DNA of 64,000 nt, from assembly GCA_964491915.1 (NCBI GenBank), contig CAZBHS010000007.1:84642-148641 (forward strand), read 5' to 3'. Under the pieces are notes generated by a model that did no database searches, was not told the origin of the DNA, and was given only the letters and a program-made list of their open reading frames with translations. The DNA is from JAHELQ01 sp964491915. Lineage in GTDB: Bacteria > Acidobacteriota > Aminicenantia > UBA2199. The first letter of the stretch is position 1; every line of letters begins with the position of its first letter. This document shows positions 50,004 through 58,994 of the stretch, in pieces. Made by a program: the position numbers and the translations under genes.

Positions 50004-50200
50004 TTCCACCTCCCTGGTAGACATTATTTTATACAAACTGATATTCAAAAGTCAAATTGTAAATTAATTTTTTCATTCATGATGAGTTCTGGATGATGGG
50101 TCTGTCCCCAGCGCAGATAGGAGTAGTGTCCTAAAAATGGGACGGTTTTGGGGGATTTGGGTTGGCATGGGTGTTGCTCTGTAATGGGTAGGAGGATACG

Positions 50201-50620
50201 ATGAAAATGAAAATGATGATGAAGAAGATGATGATGTCGATGGTGGTTGTTGGTTTGGGTATTGGATTTTTCGCGGCTCCGCTTCAGGGGCAGACCCGTT
50301 ATGGTGATAATAGAGCGCCGGGCGACGACTACCGGTTTGGACAGCATAAATATGAATATGAGTATGGCGTTCATGACGGTATGGAGTTCCGGCAGAACCG
50401 GAGACAGGTTAGGCGTGAGATTCGCCGCAACGAGAAACATATTCGGCGGTTGATGAGAGAGATCAGACGGATCGAACGGCGGATGGAATACCGGCGTTTG
50501 AGTCGCCGCCAGTATAGACGGGTCAGGCGGGAGATACAGGAAATGCGCTATGAAATGAGACGGTTGGTTCAGCGCAACCGCCATCTGAAACGGATGCTTA
50601 TGGTTAGGGCTTATCGTTAA
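50201..50620 (+). CDS. exported arginine-rich small protein
   Basis: A 139-residue protein with a lysine/methionine-rich n-region and a hydrophobic signal segment (SMVVVGLGIGFFAAPLQG). The mature 105 residues are dominated by arginine: REIRRNEKHIRRLMREIRRI and RRQYRRVRREIQEMRYEMRR, a long charged amphipathic helix or coiled coil. No family is recognised. TAGGAGG precedes the ATG by 5 bases. It might bind polyanions (nucleic acid, surface polymers) in the periplasm; that is inference. Its end overlaps the convergent reductase gene by 4 bases. An open minus-strand frame over the same DNA is a shadow. Confidence 0.65.
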   Translation: MKMKMMMKKMMMSMVVVGLGIGFFAAPLQGQTRYGDNRAPGDDYRFGQHKYEYEYGVHDGMEFRQNRRQVRREIRRNEKHIRRLMREIRRIERRMEYRRLSRRQYRRVRREIQEMRYEMRRLVQRNRHLKRMLMVRAYR

Positions 50621-51057
50621 GCCCTGACTCGACGGTGAGAGATCAGCCACTCTTTGACCTTCTCGTCAATTTGGTCTCTCACCTCGCGGGTCCGCTCGAG
50701 CTTTTTCTCTTCGCTCCCTGCAAACGACGATGGATCGTCAAATCCCCAATGCAACCTCTCGCCCGCTCCGGGGAACACGGGGCACCGTTCGGCGCCGGCG
50801 GCGTCACACACGGTGATGACCATATCATATGATTTCCCGGCTTTCAAAAATTCGAAGGCGCTAGCGGTCTTGTTGCCGGAGATATCGATGCCGGTCTCGG
50901 CCATCACCTTCACCGCCAACGGATTGAGCTTGCCGGCTTCCAATCCGGCGCTTTCCACGATAAAACCTTCCCCGCCGTATTTCTTCAAAAAAGCCTCCGC
51001 CATCTGGCTGCGGGCGGAATTGTGTATACAAATAAAGAGTACTTTCTTCTTTTCCAT
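50617..51057 (-). CDS. arsenate reductase-like / low-molecular-weight protein tyrosine phosphatase
   Basis: A 146-residue protein with the LMW-PTP P-loop CIHNSARSQMAEAF at Cys10, followed by FIVESAGLEAGKLNPLAV and VITVCDAAGAERCPVFPG (second and third Cys near 82 and 90), the layout of thioredoxin-coupled ArsC. It should reduce arsenate to arsenite, or dephosphorylate proteins. No arsR or efflux gene is adjacent. The ATG at 51057 has GGAG 6 bases upstream. The upstream region carries an inverted repeat GTTAAT-N5-ATTAAC (51100-51116) that could be an operator. Confidence 0.85.
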   Translation of the reverse strand: MEKKKVLFICIHNSARSQMAEAFLKKYGGEGFIVESAGLEAGKLNPLAVKVMAETGIDISGNKTASAFEFLKAGKSYDMVITVCDAAGAERCPVFPGAGERLHWGFDDPSSFAGSEEKKLERTREVRDQIDEKVKEWLISHRRVRA

Positions 51058-51162
51058 TGCTATCTCCATGTGTTTCAAACCCTCTTTTACCAACCAATAG
51101 TTAATTTTATATTAACATTTCCCTGGAAAATAGCAAAAAAAAAATTAGAACCCGATTTTGTG

Positions 51163-51192
51163 TTGAAATTACAGCCGCTTTTGTTTTAGAAT
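51163..51192 (+). promoter_or_regulatory. promoter of S9 peptidase gene
   Basis: TTGAAA (51163-51168), 18-base spacer, TAGAAT (51187-51192). The start is expected near 51199, giving a leader of about 48 bases with GAGAGGGA before the ATG. Confidence 0.5.
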
Positions 51193-51246
51193 AAGAGTAT
51201 GACATCAAAAGGGCGACAGCCCGTTCAAACATAAGAGAGGGAACGC

Positions 51247-53262
51247 ATGAGACGCAGTGTTTTGGTAGTGATGGTTTTGGTACTTTTTTCAGGAATGATT
51301 TTGGGGGAGGGGAAGCGGACGTTCGCTCCCGAGGATCTTTACAAGGTCAAGAGTGTGACGGATCCGCAAATCTCGCCGGACGGCAAATGGATCGCCTGTA
51401 CCATCGGCGTACCGGATTTGGCCAAAAATTCTTCCAATAGCGATATCTGGTTGATGCCTATCAACGGCGGCAACATGCGGCAATTGACCGCTTCACCCAA
51501 AGGGGATCATTCTCCCCGCTTTTCCCCCGACGGCCGGTCGATAGCGTTTATATCCAGCCGCAACGGCGCATCAAACATCTTTATCATCTCCCTCTCCGGC
51601 GGCGAAGCCCGGCAATTGACCCATGCGGAGACATCGCTTCATTCGCCGGTCTGGTCCGGCGACGGACGTTCGATCCTTTGCGGTTCGCGGGTGCTTCCCA
51701 AAGACAAGACGGATATCGAGAATTGGACCAAAGAGGAGTTGCCGGAATGCGCAGCCCGTAGTACGGACCGCTTGCTGTTCCGGCAATGGGACCGTTGGCT
51801 GGGGGACAAACGCAATCATCTGTTTGTGGTGGATGTAAAGGATGGCTCCATGCGGGACATTACCCCTGAAGACGCCGATGTGCCGCCGGTATCGCTGGCC
51901 GGAAGCCATGAGTTCGATCTGTCCCCCAAAGGCGACGAGGTGTGCTTCGTCCGCAACGACGCTCCGATGCCGGCTGTCAGTACCAATCACGATGTGTTCG
52001 TGCGCGATATTGAATCGAAACAGGAAACCAAACTGACCGCCAACCCGGCGTTGGACCGCAATCCCCATTACTCTCCCAATGGCCGCTACATCGCCTTCGC
52101 CGCCATGAAACACCCGGGCTACGAGGCGGACCGCGAAGTCTTGATAGTCTATGACCGGGTAAAAAAGACCCGCCGGTCTTTAAGCGGAATCCTGGATCGC
52201 TCCGTGGCCCAGATTTTGTGGTCGCCGGACAGTGAATACATTTACTTCAATTGCCGGGACCAGGGACACAGCACCATCTTCCGGGCGGATTTATCCGGCA
52301 AGGTCAAAAAAATCAGCGACGACGGTTACAACCTCGACCTGGCCCTCACGCCAAACGGCAAGACCCTCATCTTCCGTCGCTCGTACAATCATATACCCTA
52401 CGAGATCTTCTCGATGCCGGCTCGCGGAGGAGCGGCTAAGAAGCTCACTTCGGTGAACGAACCGTTTCTCGCTGAAGTGGAACTGCCCAAGCTCGAGGAG
52501 TTCTGGTTCAAAGGGGCGGATAATACCATGGTTCACGGGTATGTGCAGCGACCGGTGGGATTTGATCCCAGCCAGAAGTATCCGGTGGTTCTCACCATCC
52601 ACGGCGGCCCCCAGAATATGTGGTCGGACCGTTACATGAGCGGCTGGTTCACCTTCCCGTTGGTGTCAACACCCGGTTATGTGGGATTGTTCATCAATCC
52701 GCGGGGCAGTACAGGCTACGGCTCCAAATTTCGCGGAGAGGTGAGCAAAGACTACGGCGGCCGGTGTTATGAAGACCTGATGAAAGGGCTGGACTACGCC
52801 ATCGAGACGTTCCCCTTTATCGACGGCTCCCGTTGCGCCGCCATCGGAGGCTCCTTCGGCGGTTATTCGGTCAACTGGATCATGGGCAACACCAACCGCT
52901 TCAAATGTATTGTCAGTCACGCCAGCCTCTACAACCTCGCCAGCTTTTACGGCGCCACCGAGGAACTCTGGTTCCCCGCCTGGGACATGGGCGACACCCC
53001 CTGGGACGAGCCGGAACTCTACGACCGCTGGTCGCCCCACAAGTTGGCCAAAAAATTCAAGACCCCCACATTGGTGACCCACGGCCTCATGGATTTCCGC
53101 GTCCCTTACGCCGAAAGCTTGCAATTATTCACCGCCCTACAGCGACAGGGCATCCCCTCCCGCCTGGTGACCTTCCCGGACGAGGGACATGTCATCGGCG
53201 GCCCCCAGAACAATGTCCGCTGGTGGAAAGAGATTCACCGCTGGTTGAAAAAGTATTTATGA
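51247..53262 (+). CDS. exported S9 family serine peptidase (acylaminoacyl/dipeptidyl-type)
   Basis: A 671-residue exported enzyme with a short signal peptide (SVLVVMVLVLFSGMILG). Residues 25-400 contain WD40-like/TolB-type blades (VTDPQISPDGKWIACTIG, SPRFSPDGRSIAFIS), the beta-propeller gate. The C-terminal alpha/beta hydrolase has Ser536 in GGSFGGYS, Asp616 in DFRVPYAES and His648 in EGHVI. Such peptidases release dipeptides or N-acyl amino acids from oligopeptides in the periplasm. This fits the other exported peptidases in the window. Confidence 0.92.
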   Translation: MRRSVLVVMVLVLFSGMILGEGKRTFAPEDLYKVKSVTDPQISPDGKWIACTIGVPDLAKNSSNSDIWLMPINGGNMRQLTASPKGDHSPRFSPDGRSIAFISSRNGASNIFIISLSGGEARQLTHAETSLHSPVWSGDGRSILCGSRVLPKDKTDIENWTKEELPECAARSTDRLLFRQWDRWLGDKRNHLFVVDVKDGSMRDITPEDADVPPVSLAGSHEFDLSPKGDEVCFVRNDAPMPAVSTNHDVFVRDIESKQETKLTANPALDRNPHYSPNGRYIAFAAMKHPGYEADREVLIVYDRVKKTRRSLSGILDRSVAQILWSPDSEYIYFNCRDQGHSTIFRADLSGKVKKISDDGYNLDLALTPNGKTLIFRRSYNHIPYEIFSMPARGGAAKKLTSVNEPFLAEVELPKLEEFWFKGADNTMVHGYVQRPVGFDPSQKYPVVLTIHGGPQNMWSDRYMSGWFTFPLVSTPGYVGLFINPRGSTGYGSKFRGEVSKDYGGRCYEDLMKGLDYAIETFPFIDGSRCAAIGGSFGGYSVNWIMGNTNRFKCIVSHASLYNLASFYGATEELWFPAWDMGDTPWDEPELYDRWSPHKLAKKFKTPTLVTHGLMDFRVPYAESLQLFTALQRQGIPSRLVTFPDEGHVIGGPQNNVRWWKEIHRWLKKYL

Positions 53263-53316
53263 TGTTTGGGATAAAAAAAAGGAAGAAAGGGAATTCATTG
53301 ATTAAGAGGAGAGAAC

Positions 53317-55542
53317 ATGTTTTGTAAACGCACGACCATGTGTTTGTTATTTGTCGTTTTATTATTTTTTCCAATCTTATCGTCCGCTTCGGACTTCTCA
53401 CCGCGGGATATCCTCGATACCGGCGACGAGACGCTGAACCGGTTGCTTTTGGATGCCCGGCAGAGCGAATTGCAGCGGGAAATGCCGGGGGCTGAAATCA
53501 TTACCGCCGGAATAATCGTCAAGACGTTCATCGCTTACGATTCGATTCATAACCGTTATTTATTGGTCTATCTAAAGAGAGCTTATGATCCTGATATCGG
53601 CAGTTGCTATCGCTTGTACGGACAGTTGGCCAGCCATACCGGAGAACTACTGGGAGATCCATTCGAGATTTCTTCCGGCGGTTATTTTTGCACCGGCGTA
53701 AGCTATTGGTCCTATTTGCGCGCCGATGTGGCGTTCGATCGTGTAAACCGCCACTTTTTGGTGGTGTGGCCGGACTTTCGCAATGGGAAAAGTGAAGTCT
53801 TCGGGCAATTCATCGGTTGCGACGGGTCGCTCATCGGCGCCGAAGAAGGAAATGATCCCAATTTCCGTATCAGTTCAAACGCTTATGGAGCCGGCGTGGC
53901 CAATTTAGCCTTTGATCCGCGGGAAAAACGGTTCCTGGTGGCCTGGACCAATTATAATGGCGAAGTCTACTATGCGAGCGACGGCGATATTTGCGCGAGA
54001 TTTGTCGATTCATCGTCGCCATTGTCACCTCTTTCGGGCTCGGAAGAATTTATCGTGGCCCCTTCCACCACCCAACAAGCAAGTCCGGCTGTGGCTTTTG
54101 ACCGCCACAATCGAAATTTTCTCGTTGTCTGGCATGATTGCTGCGACACCGGATCGCTTGTCAAAGGGCAACTACTCGATGATAAAGGTATTCGTCTCGG
54201 AGCTGCCAATGGAGGCTTCGCTATTAGCGAGGGGAGTCATATCAGTGGAATTCATGCCTTCTCCCAACCGGAAGTAGGCTGGGAAAGCCGTTCCCACCGT
54301 TTCCTGGTGGCCTGGACTCAAATCAACGGAGACGGCTATCAAAGAATTTATGGACACATTGTCAATCCCAACGGCTCTCTTTTTTACAAACCCGGACAAC
54401 AGGGAAATATTGTGATTGCCGATAATACAATCTATCAGAGTTCTCCGTTCAACGTCAATCCCAATGTCATATTCGACCGGACCGGCGGAAATTTTTTAGT
54501 TGTTTATACCAATCAGGATCCTATTTATGGTCAATACATCGCCCCGGATGGAGCGTTGGTGGGAACATCGGCAGAGGAGAATTTTCTAATCGGCGACCGG
54601 GGGTACGGTTCTACCTTCAATAAACCGGGGGTTGCGTTTAATTCCCGCTGCGGGCAATGTATGGTTTGCTGGTCCGAGCTGGAGTATATGGCGTTGGCCA
54701 CAGTGGGCAATGGAGGGTGCGCCAATCTTCCGGTGGTGAAAACCGGGGAGATTGGGAATGTAACCGGAATCTCAGCCACGTGCGACGGACGGGTGGAATT
54801 GGACGGCGGCCTGGATGTGACGGCGCGGGGCTTTTGTTGGGGAGTTAATCCTAATCCCGGTCTTCAGGGAAATCATACGGTTGCGGGAAAGGGCCTCGGC
54901 AACTTCGAAGGCAGCATCAGCGGTCTCTCTCCCAACACAACCTATTATGTCCGCGCCTTTGCCGCCAGTAGCGGCGGCACAGGTTTCGGCGTCGAAAGAA
55001 GCTTCACCACCCCAGCCGTGTTCAAGGTAACCTTCAGCTCTCAAAACGGCGGCTCCTTGAAGGGAGAACTCTCTCAAACAGCGCTGTTCGGCAACTCCAC
55101 ATCGCCGGTGGAAGCAATCGCTCAAACAGGATTTTTCTTCACCGGTTGGAAGGGCGATGGAGGCTTCGCTTCCACCATGGCCAATCCCTTGACCCTCGCC
55201 AATGTAACCGCCGATATGACCATCATCGCCGGATTCAGCCCCATCGGCTTGCAAGGAGAGAGGATAACCTCCAGAGGACAGTCCCTCAAAAACGACATCG
55301 GCGACATCGACATCGCCTGCGACGCTATCGATTCCTCCCTGCCTCTGACCTTCAAACTCTACCGCTCCATCAACGGCGCCGGCCGCCAACTGATCGCCCA
55401 ATTCACCGCCACAGACCTGGCAGACGGCCATCACCACATCCTGGACCCAACCCTCGACAACCAGACAACCTACCTCTACACCATCGAAGTCCTGACGAAT
55501 CACGGCGCCAAAGCCGGCAGCTCCCAGAACTTGATCCTTTAG
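53317..55542 (+). CDS. large secreted repeat protein (propeller-like, Fn3-like, InlB B-repeat)
   Basis: A 741-residue protein with a signal peptide (LLFVVLLFFPILSSA). Residues 60-480 hold repeats centred on RFLVAW/NFLVVW and DRHNRNFLVVWHD-like turns, probably a beta-propeller. Residues 500-580 (RGFCWGVNPNPG, then GLSPNTTYYVRAFA) are fibronectin-III-like. Residues 585-660 (VTFSSQNGGSLKG, then GWKGDGG and NVTADMTIIAGF) match the divergent InlB B-repeat. No enzymatic motif or sorting signal is recognised. It is likely a surface or secreted adhesin or binding protein. It follows the S9 peptidase gene by 54 bases. A 35-base hairpin without T-run (55578-55612) lies downstream. Confidence 0.7.
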   Translation: MFCKRTTMCLLFVVLLFFPILSSASDFSPRDILDTGDETLNRLLLDARQSELQREMPGAEIITAGIIVKTFIAYDSIHNRYLLVYLKRAYDPDIGSCYRLYGQLASHTGELLGDPFEISSGGYFCTGVSYWSYLRADVAFDRVNRHFLVVWPDFRNGKSEVFGQFIGCDGSLIGAEEGNDPNFRISSNAYGAGVANLAFDPREKRFLVAWTNYNGEVYYASDGDICARFVDSSSPLSPLSGSEEFIVAPSTTQQASPAVAFDRHNRNFLVVWHDCCDTGSLVKGQLLDDKGIRLGAANGGFAISEGSHISGIHAFSQPEVGWESRSHRFLVAWTQINGDGYQRIYGHIVNPNGSLFYKPGQQGNIVIADNTIYQSSPFNVNPNVIFDRTGGNFLVVYTNQDPIYGQYIAPDGALVGTSAEENFLIGDRGYGSTFNKPGVAFNSRCGQCMVCWSELEYMALATVGNGGCANLPVVKTGEIGNVTGISATCDGRVELDGGLDVTARGFCWGVNPNPGLQGNHTVAGKGLGNFEGSISGLSPNTTYYVRAFAASSGGTGFGVERSFTTPAVFKVTFSSQNGGSLKGELSQTALFGNSTSPVEAIAQTGFFFTGWKGDGGFASTMANPLTLANVTADMTIIAGFSPIGLQGERITSRGQSLKNDIGDIDIACDAIDSSLPLTFKLYRSINGAGRQLIAQFTATDLADGHHHILDPTLDNQTTYLYTIEVLTNHGAKAGSSQNLIL

Positions 55543-55745
55543 ATCCATACGAATCTATAACTCAATAATTCATACAACCCGTGATTCCGGTTCGACCGAC
55601 CGGAGTCACGGGAACCAATAATCAAAAGTGACAAAAAAAGAAAAATTAATTGACGGTGGGGAAGCGGTTGACATATGGTTTGATGTCTGATATATCAGAG
55701 GACTGGCGCGGCTCATAAATTACTTTTTTTACCAGGAGGAGTTTG

Positions 55746-56774
55746 ATGCAATTTAATTGGAAACCGCCGGAACACTGGCCGGTGATACAGACCATCGAGG
55801 CACATACTGGAGGGGAACCTTTGCGGGTGATTACCGGCGGCATGGAGAATATCCCTGGGGATACGATTCTCGCCAAAAGGCGGTATGCGCGGCAGCATTT
55901 GGATGCCCTCAGGACCGGGTTGATGTGGGAACCGAGGGGGCACGCCGACATGTACGGCGCGTTCGTGACGGAACCTGTGACTGCGGATGGGGACTTGGGA
56001 GTGCTGTTCTTGCACAACGAAGGATTCAGTACCATGTGCGGGCATGGGGTCATCGCTCTGGCGACCGTTGCGTTGGAGACAGGGATGATCGAGAAAGAGG
56101 GGGATCATCCGGTGATCAGGATGGATACGCCGGCGGGACGGGTGACTGCCGTCGCCAATCGGGAAAATGGGCGTGTGAAGTCCGTCACGTTTTTGAATGT
56201 TCCCTCGTTTGTGGCGCAGTATGATATGACGGTGGATGTACCGGGGATTGGGGAAGTACGGTTCGATTTGGCCTTCGGCGGAGCGTTTTACGCCTATTGC
56301 GACGCCGCCGACTTTGGATTGTCGCTGGAGGCCAAAGACTATGACCGGCTGATCGATGTGGGCCGCCGCGTCAAGAACGCCGTCATGGCCAATCATCAGA
56401 TCAAACATCCGTTTGAAGAGGATCTAGGATTTTTGTACGGCACCATCTTTTGCGGACCGCCGCTGGATCCCGCCAACCATAGCCGCAACGTCTGCATCTT
56501 CGCCGAAGGGGAGGTGGACCGTTCGCCTACCGGGACCGGAGTGTCGGGCCGGGCCGCCATCCATTTTGGGCGGGGCGAGATCGAGGTTGGAGAGATTATT
56601 ACCATCGAGAGTATTCTTGGAACATGCTTTGACGTCGAGGTGATTGGGACCGTTGACTTCGGACCTTACAAGGCGGTGGCGCCGGAGGTGACGGGGAGCG
56701 CGTCGATTGTGGGGCGCAACGAATTCTTTTTCGATCCCGAGGATCCCCTCAAAGACGGATTTGTGTTTCGCTAA
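55746..56774 (+). CDS. proline racemase family; trans-3-hydroxy-L-proline dehydratase-like
   Basis: This 342-residue protein has both active-site blocks of the proline racemase family. The first keeps cysteine (Cys98 in TMCGHGVIA), but the second reads DRSPTGTG with Thr262 in place of the second cysteine. In characterised members two cysteines go with racemases/epimerases, while the Cys/Thr pair goes with trans-3-hydroxy-L-proline dehydratases, which make pyrroline-2-carboxylate. Dehydratase is therefore preferred. AGGAGG lies 6 bases before the ATG at 55746. It leads a five-gene run (dehydratase, SDR, GcvPA, GcvPB, AcoX-like). Confidence 0.82.
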   Translation: MQFNWKPPEHWPVIQTIEAHTGGEPLRVITGGMENIPGDTILAKRRYARQHLDALRTGLMWEPRGHADMYGAFVTEPVTADGDLGVLFLHNEGFSTMCGHGVIALATVALETGMIEKEGDHPVIRMDTPAGRVTAVANRENGRVKSVTFLNVPSFVAQYDMTVDVPGIGEVRFDLAFGGAFYAYCDAADFGLSLEAKDYDRLIDVGRRVKNAVMANHQIKHPFEEDLGFLYGTIFCGPPLDPANHSRNVCIFAEGEVDRSPTGTGVSGRAAIHFGRGEIEVGEIITIESILGTCFDVEVIGTVDFGPYKAVAPEVTGSASIVGRNEFFFDPEDPLKDGFVFR

Positions 56775-56796
56775 TATTATTTAGGAGTAGTTATAG

Positions 56797-57582
56797 ATGA
56801 TGAAGCAATCAATCACTGAATTAATTTCGTTGGACGGTAAGGTGGCGGTGTTGACCGGCGCGGCGTCGGGGATCGGACTTGGGACCGCCCGCAGACTGGC
56901 TGAAGCCGGAGCTTCCATTGCCTTGTTGGATATTGATAAACAGAAGGGAGGCGAGGCCGAGGCCGCTTTGCGCGAAGATGGATTCGACGCCAGGTTCTAT
57001 ACTTGCGACGTGCGCTCGGCGGCGGATTGTAAGAACGTCGTCGAAGCTGTCATCGGGGACTTCAAAAAAATAGACATTCTGTTTAACAACGCCGGCGTGG
57101 CCATTCGCAAGAATACAGTGGACATCGAGGAAGATGAATGGGATTTGGCGCTGGACGTGATGCTCAAAGGGGTCTACATGCTGTCCAAGTATGTGATTCC
57201 CCATATGATCGCCAATGGGGGAGGCAGTATCGTCAATACCGGCTCCGGTTGGTCTCTGAAAGGGGGAGCCGACGCTGTGTCGTATTGCGCCGCCAAAGGG
57301 GGGGTGTTGAACCTTACCCGCGCCATGGCCATCGATCACGGCAAACACAATATTCGCGTCAATTGCGTGTGCCCCGGCGATGTGGACACTCCGCTCCTTA
57401 GGGGCGAATGCCGCCAATTGGGCGAAGATATGGATGCATTTATGGAAGACGCCGCCGACCGTCCCATCCAGAGGGTGGGGACTCCAGAAGATGTCGGTAA
57501 CGCGGTCTTGTTTTTTGGAAGCGACCTCTCCACCTGGGTGACCGGCACTCATTTGGTGGTGGACGGCGGCGGAATCGCCTGA
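56797..57582 (+). CDS. short-chain dehydrogenase/reductase
   Basis: A 261-residue classical SDR. The cofactor loop is TGAASGIGLGTARRLAEAG near 20 with Asp at the end of strand 2 (LLDIDK), favouring NAD(H). NNAGVA, Ser/Tyr/Lys catalysis in NTGSGWS and SYCAAKGG, and the C-terminal VTGTHLVVDGGG are all present. Its substrate may be a keto or hydroxy acid from the neighbouring amino-acid pathway; this is from context only. TAGGAG precedes the ATG; the next gene is 13 bases on. Confidence 0.9.
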   Translation: MMKQSITELISLDGKVAVLTGAASGIGLGTARRLAEAGASIALLDIDKQKGGEAEAALREDGFDARFYTCDVRSAADCKNVVEAVIGDFKKIDILFNNAGVAIRKNTVDIEEDEWDLALDVMLKGVYMLSKYVIPHMIANGGGSIVNTGSGWSLKGGADAVSYCAAKGGVLNLTRAMAIDHGKHNIRVNCVCPGDVDTPLLRGECRQLGEDMDAFMEDAADRPIQRVGTPEDVGNAVLFFGSDLSTWVTGTHLVVDGGGIA

Positions 57583-57595
57583 TAAGGAGAATGTG

Positions 57596-58984
57596 ATGAG
57601 TCGAAAACGCGCGCACCCCTACATCCCCAACTCTGTACCTGAAGTCAAACAACAGATGTTGGCGGAGATCGGGGTCGAAACAATCGAGCAATTATATGAA
57701 GATATTCCCCAGGAGCTGCGCTTCAAGGGGAAAATGGATATCCCGGCGGGATTGACCTCTGAAATGGAATTGAAGCGGCATGTGGAGAAGGTGCTGTCGA
57801 AGAACATCTCGTGCCAGGAGAATGTCGGGTTTTTAGGCGGCGGTTGCGCCCCCCATTACGTGCCCGCCATTGTGGATGAAATTGTGCAGAGATCTGAATT
57901 TTTGACCGCCTACGCCGGCGAACCTTACGAAGACCATGGCCGCTTCCAGGCGTTGTTTGAATACACCAGTTTGATGGGGGAATTGTTGGATGTGGATGTG
58001 GTGAATGTGCCGACCTATGATTGGGGACAGGCGTGCAGCACATCCATTCGTATGGCGGGCCGTATAACAGGGCGCACTGTTGCGCTGGTGGCGGATACCA
58101 TATCGCCCGACCGGTTGTCGGTGATCAAGAACTATTGCGAGCCGGTGATGACCATTGTACAAGTCGGTCATGATTCTGAGACCGGGATGTTGGATCTCGA
58201 AGACCTGGAGGCCAAATGTGTCGATTCGGTGGCGGCCGTTTATTTCGAGAATCCTTCGTATCTTGGATTTATCGAGGCGCAGGGGAGCGAGATTTCGGCT
58301 CTCGTGCATGAATGCGGCGCCCTATGTGTCGTTGGGGTGGATCCCATCTCCCTGGGCCTTTTGAAACCGCCGTCCCACTACGGCGCCGACATCGCGTGCG
58401 GCGATATCCAGGCGTTGGGGAACCACATGTATTTTGGCGGCGCGTTGGGGGGCTTTATCGCCACGAGGGACGAAGAAAGATTCGTCATGGAATACCCCTC
58501 CCGCTTGTTCGGCGTCGCCAAAACCGCGGTGGAGGGCGAATGGGGCTTCGGCGACGTGGCCTATGACCGCACCAGCTTCGGCGTCCGGGAAGAGGGCAAG
58601 GAGTTTGTCGGCACCGCATCCGCCCTTCACGGCATCGCGGCGGCGGTGTATCTTTCCCTCATGGGACCCGAAGGGATGCGGGAGCTCGACCGTACTATTA
58701 TCCAAAAATCCCAGTACGCTATGAAAAAAATATCTGAGCTCGATGGGATCGATATCCGCTTCAAGTCCTCTCATTTCAAAGAGTTTGTCGTTGATTTCTC
58801 CGCCGCCGGCGAAACTGTGGAAGAGATCAATCGCCAGCTTCTGAAACGGGGAATCTTCGGCGGCAAGAATGTGAGCGAAGAATTCGCCGGATTGGATGAG
58901 TGCGCCCTCTATTGCGTGACGGAGGTGCACAGCAAAGAAGATATCGATGCCCTGGTAACGGCATTGAAGGAAATCACCGCTTGA
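57596..58984 (+). CDS. gcvPA: glycine dehydrogenase (decarboxylating) subunit 1-like
   Basis: This 463-residue protein has the GcvPA features: HPYIPNSVPEVKQQMLAEIG at the N-terminus, FLGGGCAPHYVPAIVDEI, YQ-x-E-x-S-Q replaced here by EPYEDHGRFQALFEYTSL, and YDWGQA. P-protein subunit 1 is the half without the PLP lysine. In the canonical GcvPA the GxYxPYQ/EISQG block is strongly conserved, and the copy here is divergent (DHGRFQALFEY). The glycine specificity is therefore in doubt. AAGGAG lies 6 bases before the ATG at 57596. GcvPB follows after 10 bases. Confidence 0.8.
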   Translation: MSRKRAHPYIPNSVPEVKQQMLAEIGVETIEQLYEDIPQELRFKGKMDIPAGLTSEMELKRHVEKVLSKNISCQENVGFLGGGCAPHYVPAIVDEIVQRSEFLTAYAGEPYEDHGRFQALFEYTSLMGELLDVDVVNVPTYDWGQACSTSIRMAGRITGRTVALVADTISPDRLSVIKNYCEPVMTIVQVGHDSETGMLDLEDLEAKCVDSVAAVYFENPSYLGFIEAQGSEISALVHECGALCVVGVDPISLGLLKPPSHYGADIACGDIQALGNHMYFGGALGGFIATRDEERFVMEYPSRLFGVAKTAVEGEWGFGDVAYDRTSFGVREEGKEFVGTASALHGIAAAVYLSLMGPEGMRELDRTIIQKSQYAMKKISELDGIDIRFKSSHFKEFVVDFSAAGETVEEINRQLLKRGIFGGKNVSEEFAGLDECALYCVTEVHSKEDIDALVTALKEITA

Positions 58985-58994
58985 GGGGGCCATC

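Noticed and set aside
50045..50650. Minus-strand frame opposite the arginine-rich protein
   Set aside because: The His/Pro/Thr-rich product is low complexity and lacks a start signal; the plus frame has a signal peptide and TAGGAGG.
55578..55612. Hairpin CCCGTGA...TCACGGG as a terminator after the secreted repeat protein
   Set aside because: A strong stem but no T-run follows, so only recorded as a hairpin.
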